Origin: Bombus terrestris
Lineage: Eukaryota; Arthropoda; Insecta; Hymenoptera; Apidae
Direction of reading: 5' to 3'
Assembly: GCF_910591885.1 (NCBI RefSeq)
Contig: NC_063273.1
Span: 7,254,001-7,318,000 of the forward strand
Length of the DNA: 64,000 bases
This document shows, piece by piece, positions 37,849-51,249 of the stretch (position 1 is its first letter; every line of letters starts with the position of its first letter). Under the pieces are notes generated by a model, which saw nothing but the letters and a program-made list of their open reading frames with translations, had not been told where the DNA came from and ran no database searches. A program made the position numbers and the translations under genes.

Positions 37849-40800
37849 TTTTTAAGAATTAGTTGATGCACAAGGCTGGAAAATAAGTTACACTAAAATA
37901 TCGGCACATTCCAAAGAAAAAAAGAAGAAAGGAACTTAATGACGGAAAATACAACAAAAATGATTTTCTGCGATATTAATTATTACAGAGTGTAAATATA
38001 TCAGCTTTTACATTTTCTAAGCTAATTTATAAATGACATCTATATACAAAAAGAAAATGTTATGATATTGCAAAAGGCACTCTTGCTAAGTACTGTTTTT
38101 TAAATCATATTACAGCAGTAACACTGTAATATTACTAGCTTTATATTACATATATGATACATTCTATACTCCATCCAGCAATCAGGTATTATAGATTTAA
38201 GTTTAAGTTGATATTACTTCATACTTATATTACTACACTCCAAAGATGTTGATATTAGAATTCCAATGTTTGTAGTTATACTGTCTATGTAGATTTCGGT
38301 AACTTTTTATTTCATATTTTAGTAAATTATGAACATTAATTTATTATTATTTACTTTCTTGTTATACGGTTATGCACTAATAAGTTTAGTATAAATTATT
38401 CTAATAATGCAAAGAAGAATGTAATTCTACAATTAGTAATTACAATATGCACTTTATAATAAAAAGAGTAATGTAAATACTTAATTACCATTCAAGCACA
38501 ATTGATTTGAATAATGTTAGCAGGAAGACTGTATTTGCATATGAAACAGCTCACGTCCAAACAGATAATAAAACAATTACTGTAATTGGGTGTAAAGGAT
38601 TAATTACTGCTATAATTATGTTATCAAATAAGCATAAAAATGAATGAATATCTTGGTTTTACACAAGCACGTGTTAAAAGTAAAGTATGCAGATAAAATC
38701 GTTTTAGGCACGTGAGTTTTGTAAAAATAACAAATTGCATATTGTATAACATATTGGGGAAAATATTATTCATGTTATGTTTGGTAACATTTCAGATATT
38801 CGTTTGATAATTGTTAAAATGAAATTATATAATTAAGATCTCTTAACAGGGGTATTATGCTTATCAAAATATATATCAATTCTTGATTTGGTGAGATTTC
38901 TATAAGACAACGAACTGGAATTATATATTTGAACCTCGTGAAATTAAAAATATTTATTATTTATAGGTAAATATTGTCAGTAAAAAATTAATGTTATGAT
39001 AAAGGTATGCTACAAAAGGAAGTTGGATATATAAAAGTTTTTGATATTCATCTACTGCTTCAAATGCTCAACTAAAAGGTGATTGTGCTTGTACGATATA
39101 ATCACTGATTTAAAAACACATTTATTGCAAAACCATAATACTAAGCTTCGATACTAGTCTGATATTGTTTCAATTTGAAATTAGTTAATAAGAACCTCCT
39201 AATTTTACTCGACGTACATGTATTTGCTTATAAGAGAAGCGTGGAGTAATTATTTCTTCACTTTGTAACTCGTTACAATCCTTGCTTTTCAATAACAATA
39301 ATGCAACGAGTTCGAAGCTTCTCTTGTGTGATCACTAGTTAATACTGACCCATGTAGTATAGTATAATCTATGCATAGCATATTACGTAAAATGATGTTA
39401 AAAATTTCTTTTTAATTTTTGTCATGTAATGAAACAAGGATTGCCCGTTTCACTTGTTACAATTTTTAATATCAGTTACGACTGATGCACTGATAGAAAA
39501 ATGGTAATAGTTGTACAAAGTATAAATTTGCACTTGCGCAAAATTGCGCACCTCTTTATTATTGAACATACGAACATAACTAAAGTTACAAATAATGTCA
39601 AAGTTCAATCTCAGCATTATATCAATATAGATGTATTAAGTTCAATATGTATTGCTGAATGCTGTATGAAATGAATTTTGATTGAAAAAGTTATGAACTT
39701 GATGTTAAGTCAATGTTAGAACTATTTATGTTGCAAAAATATAATGAGAACTGTATTGAAGTTTTGGTTATATGTAAAGTTTTTCGGCGTTAAATAATTT
39801 ATGGTAAGCATAAGTAAAATATTTTTGTCCAAATTTTATCGATGATCTTGCACAACAGACTGTTATCAATATGGGTATGTCTCTATTTACAACCCTGGCC
39901 TTCCATGTTAAAAACACGCTCAGCCTCAATTAAGTTATTTTGCTACTTTTATAAAAACTTGTAATAGGAAATTTCTTAAGAATATAAGCAAATAATAATG
40001 CTAATATTAATTATTGCTGCGTAAATTAAAAGTAATCAAATGTGAATTAATTATAAGAAATATCTGTGCATGACTGCACGAATTATGTTTCCTTAATTGT
40101 AAGTTTCAACCCTCTTTTTCTCGATATTACGAAAGGATAAAAGTTATTTTGATAACCGCATAAAATTGACTTTAAGATATTTCAATCCACTTTTAATATG
40201 CACTAATATGAAATTTTACTAAAATGATAATGATGTTTGCAAAATAAGTAGTAACTGATTTGATAAAACGTAACATAAAACTTACAAAACGAAAACAATG
40301 TTTTTCGTAGATCTTTTTTTCAATTATACTTTGATTAAATGTCAAATCTATATTTCTCAACAATATCATAAATTACGTAAAAAAATATGTAGAACAAGGT
40401 AGACAGATTATAATTGTAGATTGCAAACTAAAATTTTCGTTGAGCAACTCCTTCTTTTAATATATTATATCCTAGTTCGCTTGATGAAACAATTAACAAA
40501 TACATATTTAATTAACATCTATATACTCAGTGACATCATGCAATTAAATAGTAATTTTCGAATGTAACTGAATAGTATAGTGTCACTTATTGTACAAAAA
40601 TACAAGATATCCTACTTAGTATTTTGCCGCCGTGTGATCGAGATCGAGGAACGCATGTATTGTGTAATAAAGTGTACAGTACAAATTATTCTAGCGCATT
40701 TCATTTTAAAAAAGGAATGCTCGCAATTTTCACGTGAAAATTAATTAAATTATTCACAGTATTACCGAATTTAGTTTTGATTAAAGTATTAAAATATTCT

Positions 40801-43041
40801 AACTTGACATTGCTATAATATTCACCAAAGAAATATTTTTATTTTATAGTAATGGTATAACCAACGTAATGTTTTCCGTTTAAATCGAACATAACGACGC
40901 CCCTTTTATACAGAAGTTGTGTTTCCTTCAATAAATCGCAAACATTGTACTTAACGTTAAATTTTATTGTGTCAAAAAATCAGTCAGAATTATATCTTCT
41001 ACATAAGTCATCAAGTGTTTTAAGTGCTTGACGAGATAGTTTGCAGAAAAAAATATGCTCGGTTAACGTAAACAATTATTGTAAAAGTATGTCGGCTGTA
41101 AAATAAAATTACCTTGTATGTACTTAAAAAACTTATTATATTATTTTTACATTTAACCAGTTATAAACGAAGGTACTACGTTTCTTATAAATTTAAAAAG
41201 TCACTTTTGTTATTATTTCATAACTTTATATTTTATAATAACGTGGGCTATGAAATAATACAAAATATTGTGTATTTTAAATATTTATTCCTTTTTTTTC
41301 ATTCAAAGGACAATTTGTTTTTATTATAAGATAACATTATCCTAAGCATCTTCGAGGGCTTCGCACCCTACTGTACCTAAATTACTTTTTATATAACATT
41401 TTTTTTTATGTCTTCCATCGGTTCACTGATTATTATTAATCCATAGACAAGTTTTTTTTCTTAAATTGGCTCTCCATAGTTCGATATCACTTATCGCAGT
41501 CAATCATTGCTATATTCGATTTTATGTTTCTTCTGTTATTACATTCAGTACTGACTTTATACAAATTGGTTTTGAAAGGTTTATGGCTTATTATCGTCGG
41601 TGGTGAAGCGAAGTATCGATAAATTTTACTCTAACTCACTCTAATTTGTTTATTGTTTATTTATTAACTTAATGAAACGTATTTTAGAAAATGAGTTTTC
41701 AAGAAATAATCAGAATGAAAATAATAAATTCTTAAAAAACATAATAAATAAATATTAAACCTAACTTTATTGAAAATTGAAAATATTAAAGTTATGCAAT
41801 AATTTTCACCTGTATAGTAATTGGAAGACACGAAGGCATATGTATCGTGCCATGTGATAATTACAACGTCAAAATATCAGATAACATCAAATGTGATTGT
41901 CAATTGATATACTAATTATTACAAGAAAAGAACTGAATATTTTACAACATGTTTAAAGGAACATAATTTCAACTATTGATATACAAATCAATAAAGGTAG
42001 AACAATAGTGACTCCAACTCTTAGCGGAAGTGTTCACCATTATCATTACCATTATACTTAAATTACATTGTAATAATTACATCAAGATTCGCTATTTCTT
42101 TGTACAAATGGAGAGGAGTCACTAAGCAGTATAACAAAGTATATTGAATTAAGTTAAATTCAGCGTAAAATATTTCATTTTTGACACTTCCAGAAGTATT
42201 TTCTTAAAATTTGTTATAAGAATGTTTTTTGTACATTTACCACCGACGATAAATATCACAAAACGAGAAAAGTTTACAACTCGTTTATCAATCCGCATAG
42301 TTTACTTTAATAAGGGCCCTGCACACGTCAAAGCATGCATCCAAATCTAGCTACATCACAGGCGCCGTGTCTACCTATAATCCCTATCTTATACTATGTT
42401 CAAAGTCATACCTTCTGTTTACCATAAATGAACATTTATCTCTGTTCATTAATGATTTGAAATAAACTAAAGATTGTGGCAAAAATATTAAAAATATAAC
42501 AACGCAATGTTCGCATACATACGTACACCTTACGCAGCACAACGAATGCAGGGCTCATCAAGGGGCTGCAATTTTGAGTTCAGAAATATACCTCATTCAA
42601 CAGCATAAAAATCGTCTTGAAAAAATTGTTATATTACACTGATGGGTTGACTGCTATGATATTTCCTTTTTCGATAAAAATTGCAGGATATATTTGTATT
42701 CATTACAATGGTATACATTTCTATTGTTTGGCAAGGAAAACATACAAGAAAAATGTATATTTAAATATCTCAGTGTATATATTCAATATATATATCACTT
42801 CGAGCTTTCGATAGTCTTTTGAAATATAATACCAATTGATATTGATACAACCAAATTTAAGAACTTTTTTTTTGTATAATACTTCATTCGAAGTACAACT
42901 GGAAAGTTTGTACATATGATGCTGCAGTCAAAATACCAATAAACAAGTTGGAATAGGTATATGACAGAACAAATCTTGCAAACGCCCCAAGGTTAGATGG
43001 ATCATATGTAACAATTAGTTGATGTTGATCAATGATCAGTT
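37849..43041. other. Long AT-rich convergent intergenic region
   Basis: 5.2 kb between the spastin stop and the TIAR stop. It must contain both 3' UTRs; long AU-rich 3' UTRs are common for TIAR genes. Short frames (for example 41114-41329) are AT-driven. No RNA gene, mobile element or strong repeat recognised. Confidence 0.55.
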
Positions 43042-44481
43042 TCATTGCGTAGGGTATTGTGGCATGGTATATGTTACCATTGCAGGTTGCTGACCTGGTG
43101 GCAATGGTGCAGTTGCAGTCGGCGGTGCGGCGGTCGCTTGTGCTGGTTGCCATGTACCTGCACCAGGAGCAGGCATTCGCATGCTATTCATATATTGAGC
43201 CTGTTGTCCATAATATTGACCATAGTATTGAGCAGGCTGTAAAAATTGACCTTGCATTTGTGGATATCCTTGAGGATACCAGTAACTCATTTGCTGGCCA
43301 TATCCATATGCATATTGTCCAGCCCCAGCTGTAACCTATTAAACAAAAAAGACAATATATATTTTAATATTTATTTTTTTAATTTGTTAAAGAAAAGGCA
43401 TATGGATCATTAAAATAAAAAATATATGCATTAAAATAACCTGTTGAGCTTGGTGATTTGCATTTGGGCCCACACTATTAGGATCTCCATTTTCTTTGCC
43501 CCAGAAACATTTAACAATGCTACCATTAATTTCTGTGTTATGTGTTGATTCTATGGCATGTGTTGCAGCTTCCTTAGTAGTAAATTTTATGAATGCATAT
43601 CCTTTATCCTTAAATACTCTTATATCTTGTATAGTACCAAAGGGAGAAAATGTTTTGGTTATCAGGTCATCTGTAATGCCATTTGTAAAACCTCCACAGT
43701 ATACTGTGCAATTAGTTGGACTACTTTGGTTATATACCTATTAATGATAATATACACAAATTAGAAAATAAACAAAATTATTTATGTTGTCAACAAGTGA
43801 GCTATACGTAAAGTTTAGGTATATCCACATATCTTAATTAGACACAAGGGTAAGAAAATTAATAGGTGATCACTATTGAAATTTAAAACATACCTCTTCA
43901 TAGTTAGGTTTACTATTATTTGAATGTCGTGGCCTTTCGGATCTTGGTGGTGGCGGTTTTCTAGTCGACCAATTTGTCCTGATGCTTCTAGATCCAAGCC
44001 ACTGACCATTCATAGCTGCTATCGCTGCCTCAGCTTCAGACTTTTTGACAAATGATACAAAAGCATATCCTTTACTTTTCATGGTTTGTGGATCGCGGAC
44101 AATTCTACAATTGCTAATTTCGCCAAAAGGCGCGAATGCTTCTTTCAAAGTTTGTGTTTCAATTTCTGGCGACAGGTCGCCGACAAATATGTGATGATGA
44201 TTACTTGTGTCCAACTTCGGCTGATTTCCAGGGCTCGTTGCCCAGTTAACCTTCATTTCCTTATTCAGGAAGGATCGCTTGTTCATGGCGGCTAGCGCTG
44301 TAGCCGCGCATTGATGATTCGTAAATTCGACGAATGCATATGGATCGTTCCCTGGTTCTCGTATAATCTTGCATCCTTTAACTGCACCTATTTGTGAAAA
44401 AAGTGCGCACAATAGTTCCTCCGACACCGAAGTGTCTAGATTTCCCACATAGAGCGTTCGCGGATTGCTTTCTTCGCTCAT
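43042..44481 (-). CDS. Rox8: TIA-1/TIAR RNA-binding protein (Rox8)
   Basis: Three-RRM protein that binds U-rich RNA, promotes U1 recruitment to weak 5' splice sites, represses translation and enters stress granules. Exons 44481-43894, 43737-43441 and 43335-43042 join in phase 0 to give 392 aa. Seen: RRM1 (about 8-80; RNP2 LYVGNL, RNP1 DPYAFVEF), RRM2 (about 97-170; IFVGDL, KGYAFVSF), RRM3 (about 206-275; VYCGGF, KGYAFIKF) and a Gln/Tyr/Gly/Pro-rich prion-like tail from about 295. Order and length match the family. The two internal exon borders fall just before RRM3 and before the Q-rich tail. The start ATG begins MSEESNPRTLYVGNL. Confidence 0.95.
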
Positions 44482-45724
44482 GCTCGCTCTTTCACGACGC
44501 CTGTACTTCCTTATTTAACTAATTTCCTTACTTTCCTTCGGCTTAATTTACGGTTCACACGTTCAGTGCGTGGTACGTGCATTTACCTCGACCCCAGCAT
44601 CAGAATTCAGATTTTCTCGCCTTTTCCAAAGAACACGGACGGTTGAACGCGAAGCTACACCCAGCCTCTACGTCATACTAACATAAAATGGCCGCTCTCC
44701 TGCTTCACTACTTTCCCTTCAATCATCCACATAAACTTTCCGATTCTACCGATTGACTTACTTAAAACTACCCTTGCTTCACGCCTGTTCACTTTCTTTT
44801 ACCTACCCACCTAAACTTTCTTAAATTTACCTGAATTACTCAAAACTTTGTCAGCTAAAGTGTAAAGAACACGTGTTTTTGTATCATCCGTCGAAGATTT
44901 CATAACAGGTAGCGCGAAAACGCTTGTGAATCATTGGCCTACAAAATTCACTAGACAATTACTTTTTTAAGGTTCATTTCCATTAAAATTTAATTTTTTC
45001 TTAATACAATGTTGATATTATTTATCCTTCACAAGGTAACAGTAATTGACTATAATGATCTTTAATATTAAAAGTTTAATATTATTAAAACCATAATCAA
45101 TTTTAATATCATATGTAATAGTTGAGAACTTATGTTTTAGTCATTTCCATGAAAAATACATATCACATTGGAAAATAATTGTTATTAAAGCTTATTTTTT
45201 TCTATTAAGAGCAAAATATAAAAAAAAGAATAAAATTTAAGAAATAATTAAGATAATACCAAATAAATTATAATAGGTTGTATAATCTATACACTCCCCA
45301 TATTGTAAAGTACAATCATTTATCATATAAATAAGGGTTAGTCTAAAGAAACATTTACAATATGTAAGATAATTTTATTGTCCATTTTGAACGATTATGT
45401 TATAAGAAATAATGATGATTCATGCACTTCAAACTATCATTACACAGCAATTACTAGCTTTAATATAAATATGAAACATTAGTCTTTGGATAAATAAAAG
45501 TATTTAAAAACGATTTCAATTTGATAATTATATTTGCCAGTAAATATATCATGTAGTTTGCATCAACGATAATATATTTAAATTTTATTTAACTATTAAA
45601 CATATATTCTTAATACCAATAATACAGTACGAGCAATTCTTAATGAAAATACCTGAAGTAAAATAATTAATACATTATCAATATAAACTTTCATTGTTAC
45701 ATATGTGTTGATCACATTAATATA

Positions 45725-45789
<65 letters not shown>

Positions 45790-46560
45790 GTAAAAACATT
45801 TCTTCTTTTACTGGCGACAAAATTCTTACTTATTTGTAATGCTTTAATATAAGCTGGTTTTTTATATATATAATAAAATATAATATTTAAACATACAAAA
45901 TGGATTAGTTATAAATATTTCATCACTTATAAGTTATCAATAAAAACACATTTTTATTAATTGATCTTTTAATTATACATTTTTATGGTAAATAATTATT
46001 TACTGATATCGCAAAATAAAATTTTTTATTGGCACTAAAAATGCACAAAATTTTTACCTGGTTTTAACAACAACTTTATGATACTTTAAATCTTTTGGTA
46101 TTGCACTTAATACTTTTTTTAATCACACAAATGCAATAAATTTTTTCATATTTATAATTGTTTCTTATATGCCAGCTTATATGAGCAAAAAGTATATTTG
46201 TAAAACCAAGTATAGAAACTAAAATTGCATATTAATAAAATTCATTGGTTCATGGCTATTCAGTCTTTATCATACATTAAAAGTTACGTAAATATTATAT
46301 CGAATCTTGAAACGTGTCATGTTTTATACGATTTAACAAACTATAAGAATATTCATGTGTTAAAATTTGCTTCTTATTTACATTAGAATAAAAAAAAATA
46401 TTAGACAACAAATTATTATGTAATATAAGACGAATACTTATTCAATGTATTAATCTGTGATGATTTTGAGTATTAGGATATTAAACGTCTGTACAATTTA
46501 TATACATCAAATATGAAAGAATTATTTAATTTGTAATACTTTGCCTTTGATCTGTTACGT
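44482..46560. promoter_or_regulatory. Region between GIT 3' end and TIAR start
   Basis: Holds the TIAR promoter and 5' leader (GC-richer, about 44482-44700) and, further right, AT-rich DNA that includes the GIT 3' UTR and an AAT microsatellite. No other gene recognised. Confidence 0.55.
45726..45789. repeat. AAT trinucleotide microsatellite
   Basis: About 21 uninterrupted AAT/TAA units upstream of TIAR. The poly-Leu frame read across it is an artefact. The near-perfect run suggests a polymorphic locus. Confidence 0.97.
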
Positions 46561-49500
46561 TTAAAATTGGGTAACAAGAAGCTTTGTTGCTTTGGCAATA
46601 TCATAAGCACATGAACGTACTTGCTGAAGGCATCTGTCCATATGTTCTATATCACTAGTACATCTCTGAAGACCAGAACATTCTGCTTGAAGTCTACCTG
46701 TATTACCATTTAATTGTCGCAGAGCAGATCTGATGTTTTCCTCAATAGGATTCTACAACATAATTTGAATGTGTTTAACATAAATTTATGTTTACATTTA
46801 AAGAAGAAATGCACGTCTTACTTGGGGAAATATAGCTGTGAGTTCAGCAACAGCAACACGAATTCTTTCTGCGCAAGGTACAAAAGCTTCTCGTTGTTTT
46901 GGATCTTGCATGGCCATCCACAGTTCTTGAATTCTTCTTGTAACTTGTTCAGTTCTTCGAGTAACTTCCTCGCTAGGGGGAAGATTAGGAGCACCACATT
47001 CCCATAAACTTTGTGTGTTGTTACGAGATATTGTCTCTGAATCTCGTTTTGCCTGTATCAATCAAATTTTATGCAATAAGATTAAGAAACACAAATTAAA
47101 GAAATTTTCATCAAATTATTACCTGACAAATAGACGTTGACCACGAATTTGGTTTTCGCAAACCTTCTCGTGTTTCATACATAGACGCAGGACGTTGATT
47201 GCTCCTATTAAGAGATGTTTTTATATCAAGCACTGGTTCTAGTTCTGGCTCTTGTTCTCCACTAACATGACCATTAATAACTCCATCAGTAGATTCTTTT
47301 ACCTATATTTTTTGTACATCAGATTTTAATTCGCAATATATTATAAAGATATTAAATATTTATCTTACATGAATCATTTGCTTCAGTTCATTATTTTCAT
47401 GTGTCAGTTGTTCTACAGTACTCTGCAGAGTACGAATCTGCTCACGGAGATCCTTGATAGTAGATTCGGAGAGAGTTAATTGTTTTTTTAAAACTTCAAC
47501 GACAGATGGAAGTCCCTTAGCTAATGGTGCAAAAGCTTCCTGTAATAACATTTTAACATACACAATGAAATTTCACTTCTATGCCACAAAGAAGTAAAAA
47601 AAAAAAGAGAACTTTTAGAAGTTATATGGTTGTTACAAAACAAAACACATAATCAGTATGATCATGTTATAAATTTTAGTGAACTATATAGCATTCTCTG
47701 GCAAAGGCTGCACATGCACTAACAGACCTGTGCACTTGCCTAATAGCACTGTCTACAGAAGAGCCATGTACTTAGCCGATTCCTTATTCTTCTTTTCGTT
47801 ACTAGAGCTGGTACCTTTAATACGTTACCATATAATTTTATCTATCTTTAGCATGTAACTTATTGTCCATCTTTTTTATATCTTATACCATACTTTCCGT
47901 ATTTATAACTACTTTTTTAACTTTATGTTAAAGTAATTTAATTTAATTAATTAAAGTTAAAGTAATTTAACACGTACCTCGTTATCCATTTTAAACTGCG
48001 CAGGATATTCAGGCACTGCATTGTCAGATGATGTCAATGCATAATCATCATCAGAAGCAACACTATCGTACAATGGTTCATCATCAGACATTTGCGATCC
48101 ATACTTTCCATGTTGCTCTTTACGAAGTATAGAAATAGCTGGATCTAGAAATACTACACATGTTGATACAATGAATAAATTAAAGAAATTAATTTATACA
48201 ATTTCTTGCAAACCTTGTAATGGTGCATTATTTGCAAGCATATGTCTTCTGCGAGCCTCAATGAGAAAATCTATAATAAGTGTAGCAAACTCCTTTGGTG
48301 TAAATCTTGCTAGTTTTTGTCTACCTTGATTTCTTGTTGATGATAGCTGTGGATTCACTGGTAGGAAAGGCACTGTACATTTTTCTGGTAAGGTTGCAGA
48401 TGCAAACCAAACTATTTCAAGAACATAAAGTAAAAAATAATTAATATTGTCAGTTATCAAATTACTAAAATATAATATGTATATATAACAATTATTTTAT
48501 TATTCAAATCATGCATATATTAAAATAAAATTAAAACTTAAATTCAACTCACCTCTCCTTTAAAATGATGCAATAAAAAAAGCATGCATATTAATAGCAT
48601 AATATATGAAAAAACGTGGGTTAATGTAATATGTTTGTTTTGTGTATACTTAATTGCTATAAAATCAGTTATATATATGAATATACATATATTCGTAAAT
48701 TACAAAAAGCTACATATAAAACTTCAAAATTATGAATAATGTAGAATTATTTTCAGGTGCTAATCTATTCATTTTTGGAAATAATTTATATAATGCAATT
48801 ATGTCCTTACTTTCCTCATTTTCTCGACGATCTACTTCATCATAAACATCCATTGCCAATTCTTCTAACAAATGATTCGATAACTAAAAAGAAGGAGGTT
48901 CATATAATAAATACATTTATACTTTGATAAAGTACACTTACCATTTGTAACTTATTCCTTCCTTCTAAACACAGATCACTTTGTTCCAATAATAATGTAC
49001 ATTCAGGTATAATTATATGCTCGTCCAGTCTATGGTTTGGTTTACGTGAACATATAAAAGATGTTAGTCTATCTGTTAATTCATACATGCATTCAATTAG
49101 GCGGTCAGATAAGTCCATATGTCCTGCCATTCTAAATAACAAAAATATGACAATCATATATAAGTAATGTTTCTTCATATGCAAAATAAGCGTATGCATA
49201 TATTAGATTGGCAACTAAGTGATTGCGGATTTTGTCATTGTGATATTGACAAAATCCGCAATCACTTAGTTGCCAACCTAATAGTTACATACTTGGCAAT
49301 TTCAGCAGGTGTCTGCCCATTTGAATCAATTATGCTAGGATTACCACCATTAGCTATTAAAAGCTCTAATTGCAAAGCTTGACCAGCTCTAGCAGCTACA
49401 TGTAAAGGTGTTGTACCCTTTTCCTGTAAAATGAAATATTGTATGATATGTTTCTACCATTAAACTGCATAATAATGGTTTGTTTAAAACTACCTTGTAA

Positions 49501-50520
49501 AAATAACTTGGATTAGCACCTTGTGCAAGTAATCTTAAAGAAGTTTCTAAATTACTTGTACGAACACTACTATGCAACTGTCTACTTAATTCTTCTTCAC
49601 TACAACATTCTTCTTTACTTGGACGTAATATGAATGCTAAATGTTGATGTTTTGATTTAATAAAATCAGCTTTTATTGGGCTATAAAAATAATTTAATCA
49701 CTATTAACATTTTATATCTCATATTTTGTTATAAAATATTTTATACTAACTGTAGTGGATCCTTAGCTTGAGGCTTTCTTCTACTAATTTTTGAATTACT
49801 AGGATCTAAAAGGGAATGTTCCCAAATACTGTTTGCTCCATTATCATTCAATGTATGTACCATCTATAAGTTAATAATCATTATTTTTTAAATTAGAAAC
49901 CTTCTGACTAAATTTGTATTTATTTTTACTAACATTAAGGAGGTTTGCATGCCAAATGCTCTTGTGAAGTGATTTTATTTGAGATATATGACGACCAAGG
50001 CTACGATGTACACCACAACAGTCATCACATAACAAAATTGCTCTGTTCAATGAAGCCCATCCTGGTTCTAAAAGCAATTTTAAAATTTATTTCCATGTAA
50101 TTTTTATGATAAAATATGAATCATTAGTGATAAATTAATATATTAAATTGTAATAAATAGAAAGAAATTACATGAATAAAATCACAAATAACAATAATTT
50201 TTTCTCAAAGTTAATATAATATACATTATAAAATTTAGTAATTATATAAAAATTATCAATAAAATATAATTTTCTGATACATAAATTAGTTACCTTATAT
50301 AACATAGACATGTGAAAAAGTATATAGGAAATGTAATTAGTTTTAATCAATTTGAAAACAATTTTTTATTAACATGTGATTACACAATATTAGTAAGAAA
50401 TTAAATATATTTAATAAAGATCGTATGTTAAATAAATCATTAAAAGAAAAGAATACATTTACCGAGTGCTCCGCAGTCAGCGCATATATCCGTGTTAACT
50501 CTATGCTTTGGCCGAGCCAT
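46561..50520 (-). CDS. Git: GIT family ArfGAP (G-protein-coupled receptor kinase interactor)
   Basis: GTPase-activating protein for Arf6 and scaffold for PIX and paxillin at focal adhesions and synapses. Thirteen exons in transcript order: 50520-50463, 50067-49934, 49863-49751, 49680-49494, 49423-49293, 49131-48942, 48883-48811, 48411-48214, 48144-47978, 47539-47369, 47302-47123, 47052-46822, 46752-46561. All phases agree, giving 674 aa. Seen: ArfGAP zinc finger C13-x2-C16-x16-C33-x2-C36 with the catalytic Arg41 (CCGVHRSLGRH); ankyrin repeats (about 130-240; GTTPLHVAARAGQ); Spa2-homology segments (RNQGRQKLARFTPKEFATLI); a coiled coil in exon 10 (about 420-470); and a C-terminal four-helix paxillin-binding domain ending LLVTQF. 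The intron between exons 5 and 6 holds a mariner-derived palindrome. Confidence 0.95.
49203..49281. mobile_element. Mariner-derived palindromic MITE (79 bp)
   Basis: Two inverted copies of a 35-bp sequence beginning TTAGRTTGGCAACTAAGTGA, with one mismatch between arms and an 8-9-bp spacer. TA dinucleotides flank both sides (49201-49202 and 49282-49283), as expected for the TA target duplication of Tc1/mariner elements. The terminal sequence resembles the inverted repeats of insect mariner elements of the mellifera type as I recall them. Essentially two terminal repeats placed back to back, in a GIT intron close to a 5' splice site. Confidence 0.85.
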
Positions 50521-51249
50521 TCTCTTTACCTTTATTTCGTTAAAGTACGGTAGTTAGATTTGTTATGAGAAGTTTAAAAGGTGTAACATAATGCACAGGT
50601 TCTTTTAAAAATAATAACATCGAAAACCAATTTTGAAATAAGAATTCCTAATTTGGATGTCATTATATATTTAATGATTTCACTGTGACAGAAATCATCC
50701 CAAGCTAGCTTGAGGTAGTGGCACCATTGATCGAGCATCCTAAAAGATATGCAATCATACGATACACTTTTGCTTACATTATTTTATTCTAACCTATACC
50801 ACTTTTACGTTATATTAAATATTCTTTTTACATGTATTTCAGAAACTTATATATTTTTAACAATATTATAAGAAATTTTATTTTATACCTATATTTGTAA
50901 TTTATATAAAATCTATGAAGTTAAATTTGAATGATAACTTCAATTTTCTTGTTAAAATTGGTATTTTAATAAATACACGAAAATGTATTTATTAATTTCT
51001 ATTTAATAAAAAATATACATATATTTATTTTATATTTAAATTTTTTATGTAAATTTGGAACAATTTTTTCATTAAAATTTAAACATGCACACATTAACAT
51101 ACACATACACAATTATAAAACTTACATTACTAATCATAATTGTACTACATATAATATATTAGATTATTGTATAGCGTTTGTATATAAATTAAATACATAT
51201 ATTTATCAATATCTTTCAATTCAATATCATTATGTAAAGAAATTCATAT
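50521..51249. other. Short intergenic region between GIT and the 541-aa gene
   Basis: About 730 bp. Both flanking genes are on the minus strand, so this holds the 3' UTR of the gene to the right and the promoter of GIT. AT-rich; no clear core-promoter motif or other gene seen. Confidence 0.55.

Noticed and set aside
45596..45820. Poly-Leu frame
   Set aside because: AAT microsatellite read on the minus strand.
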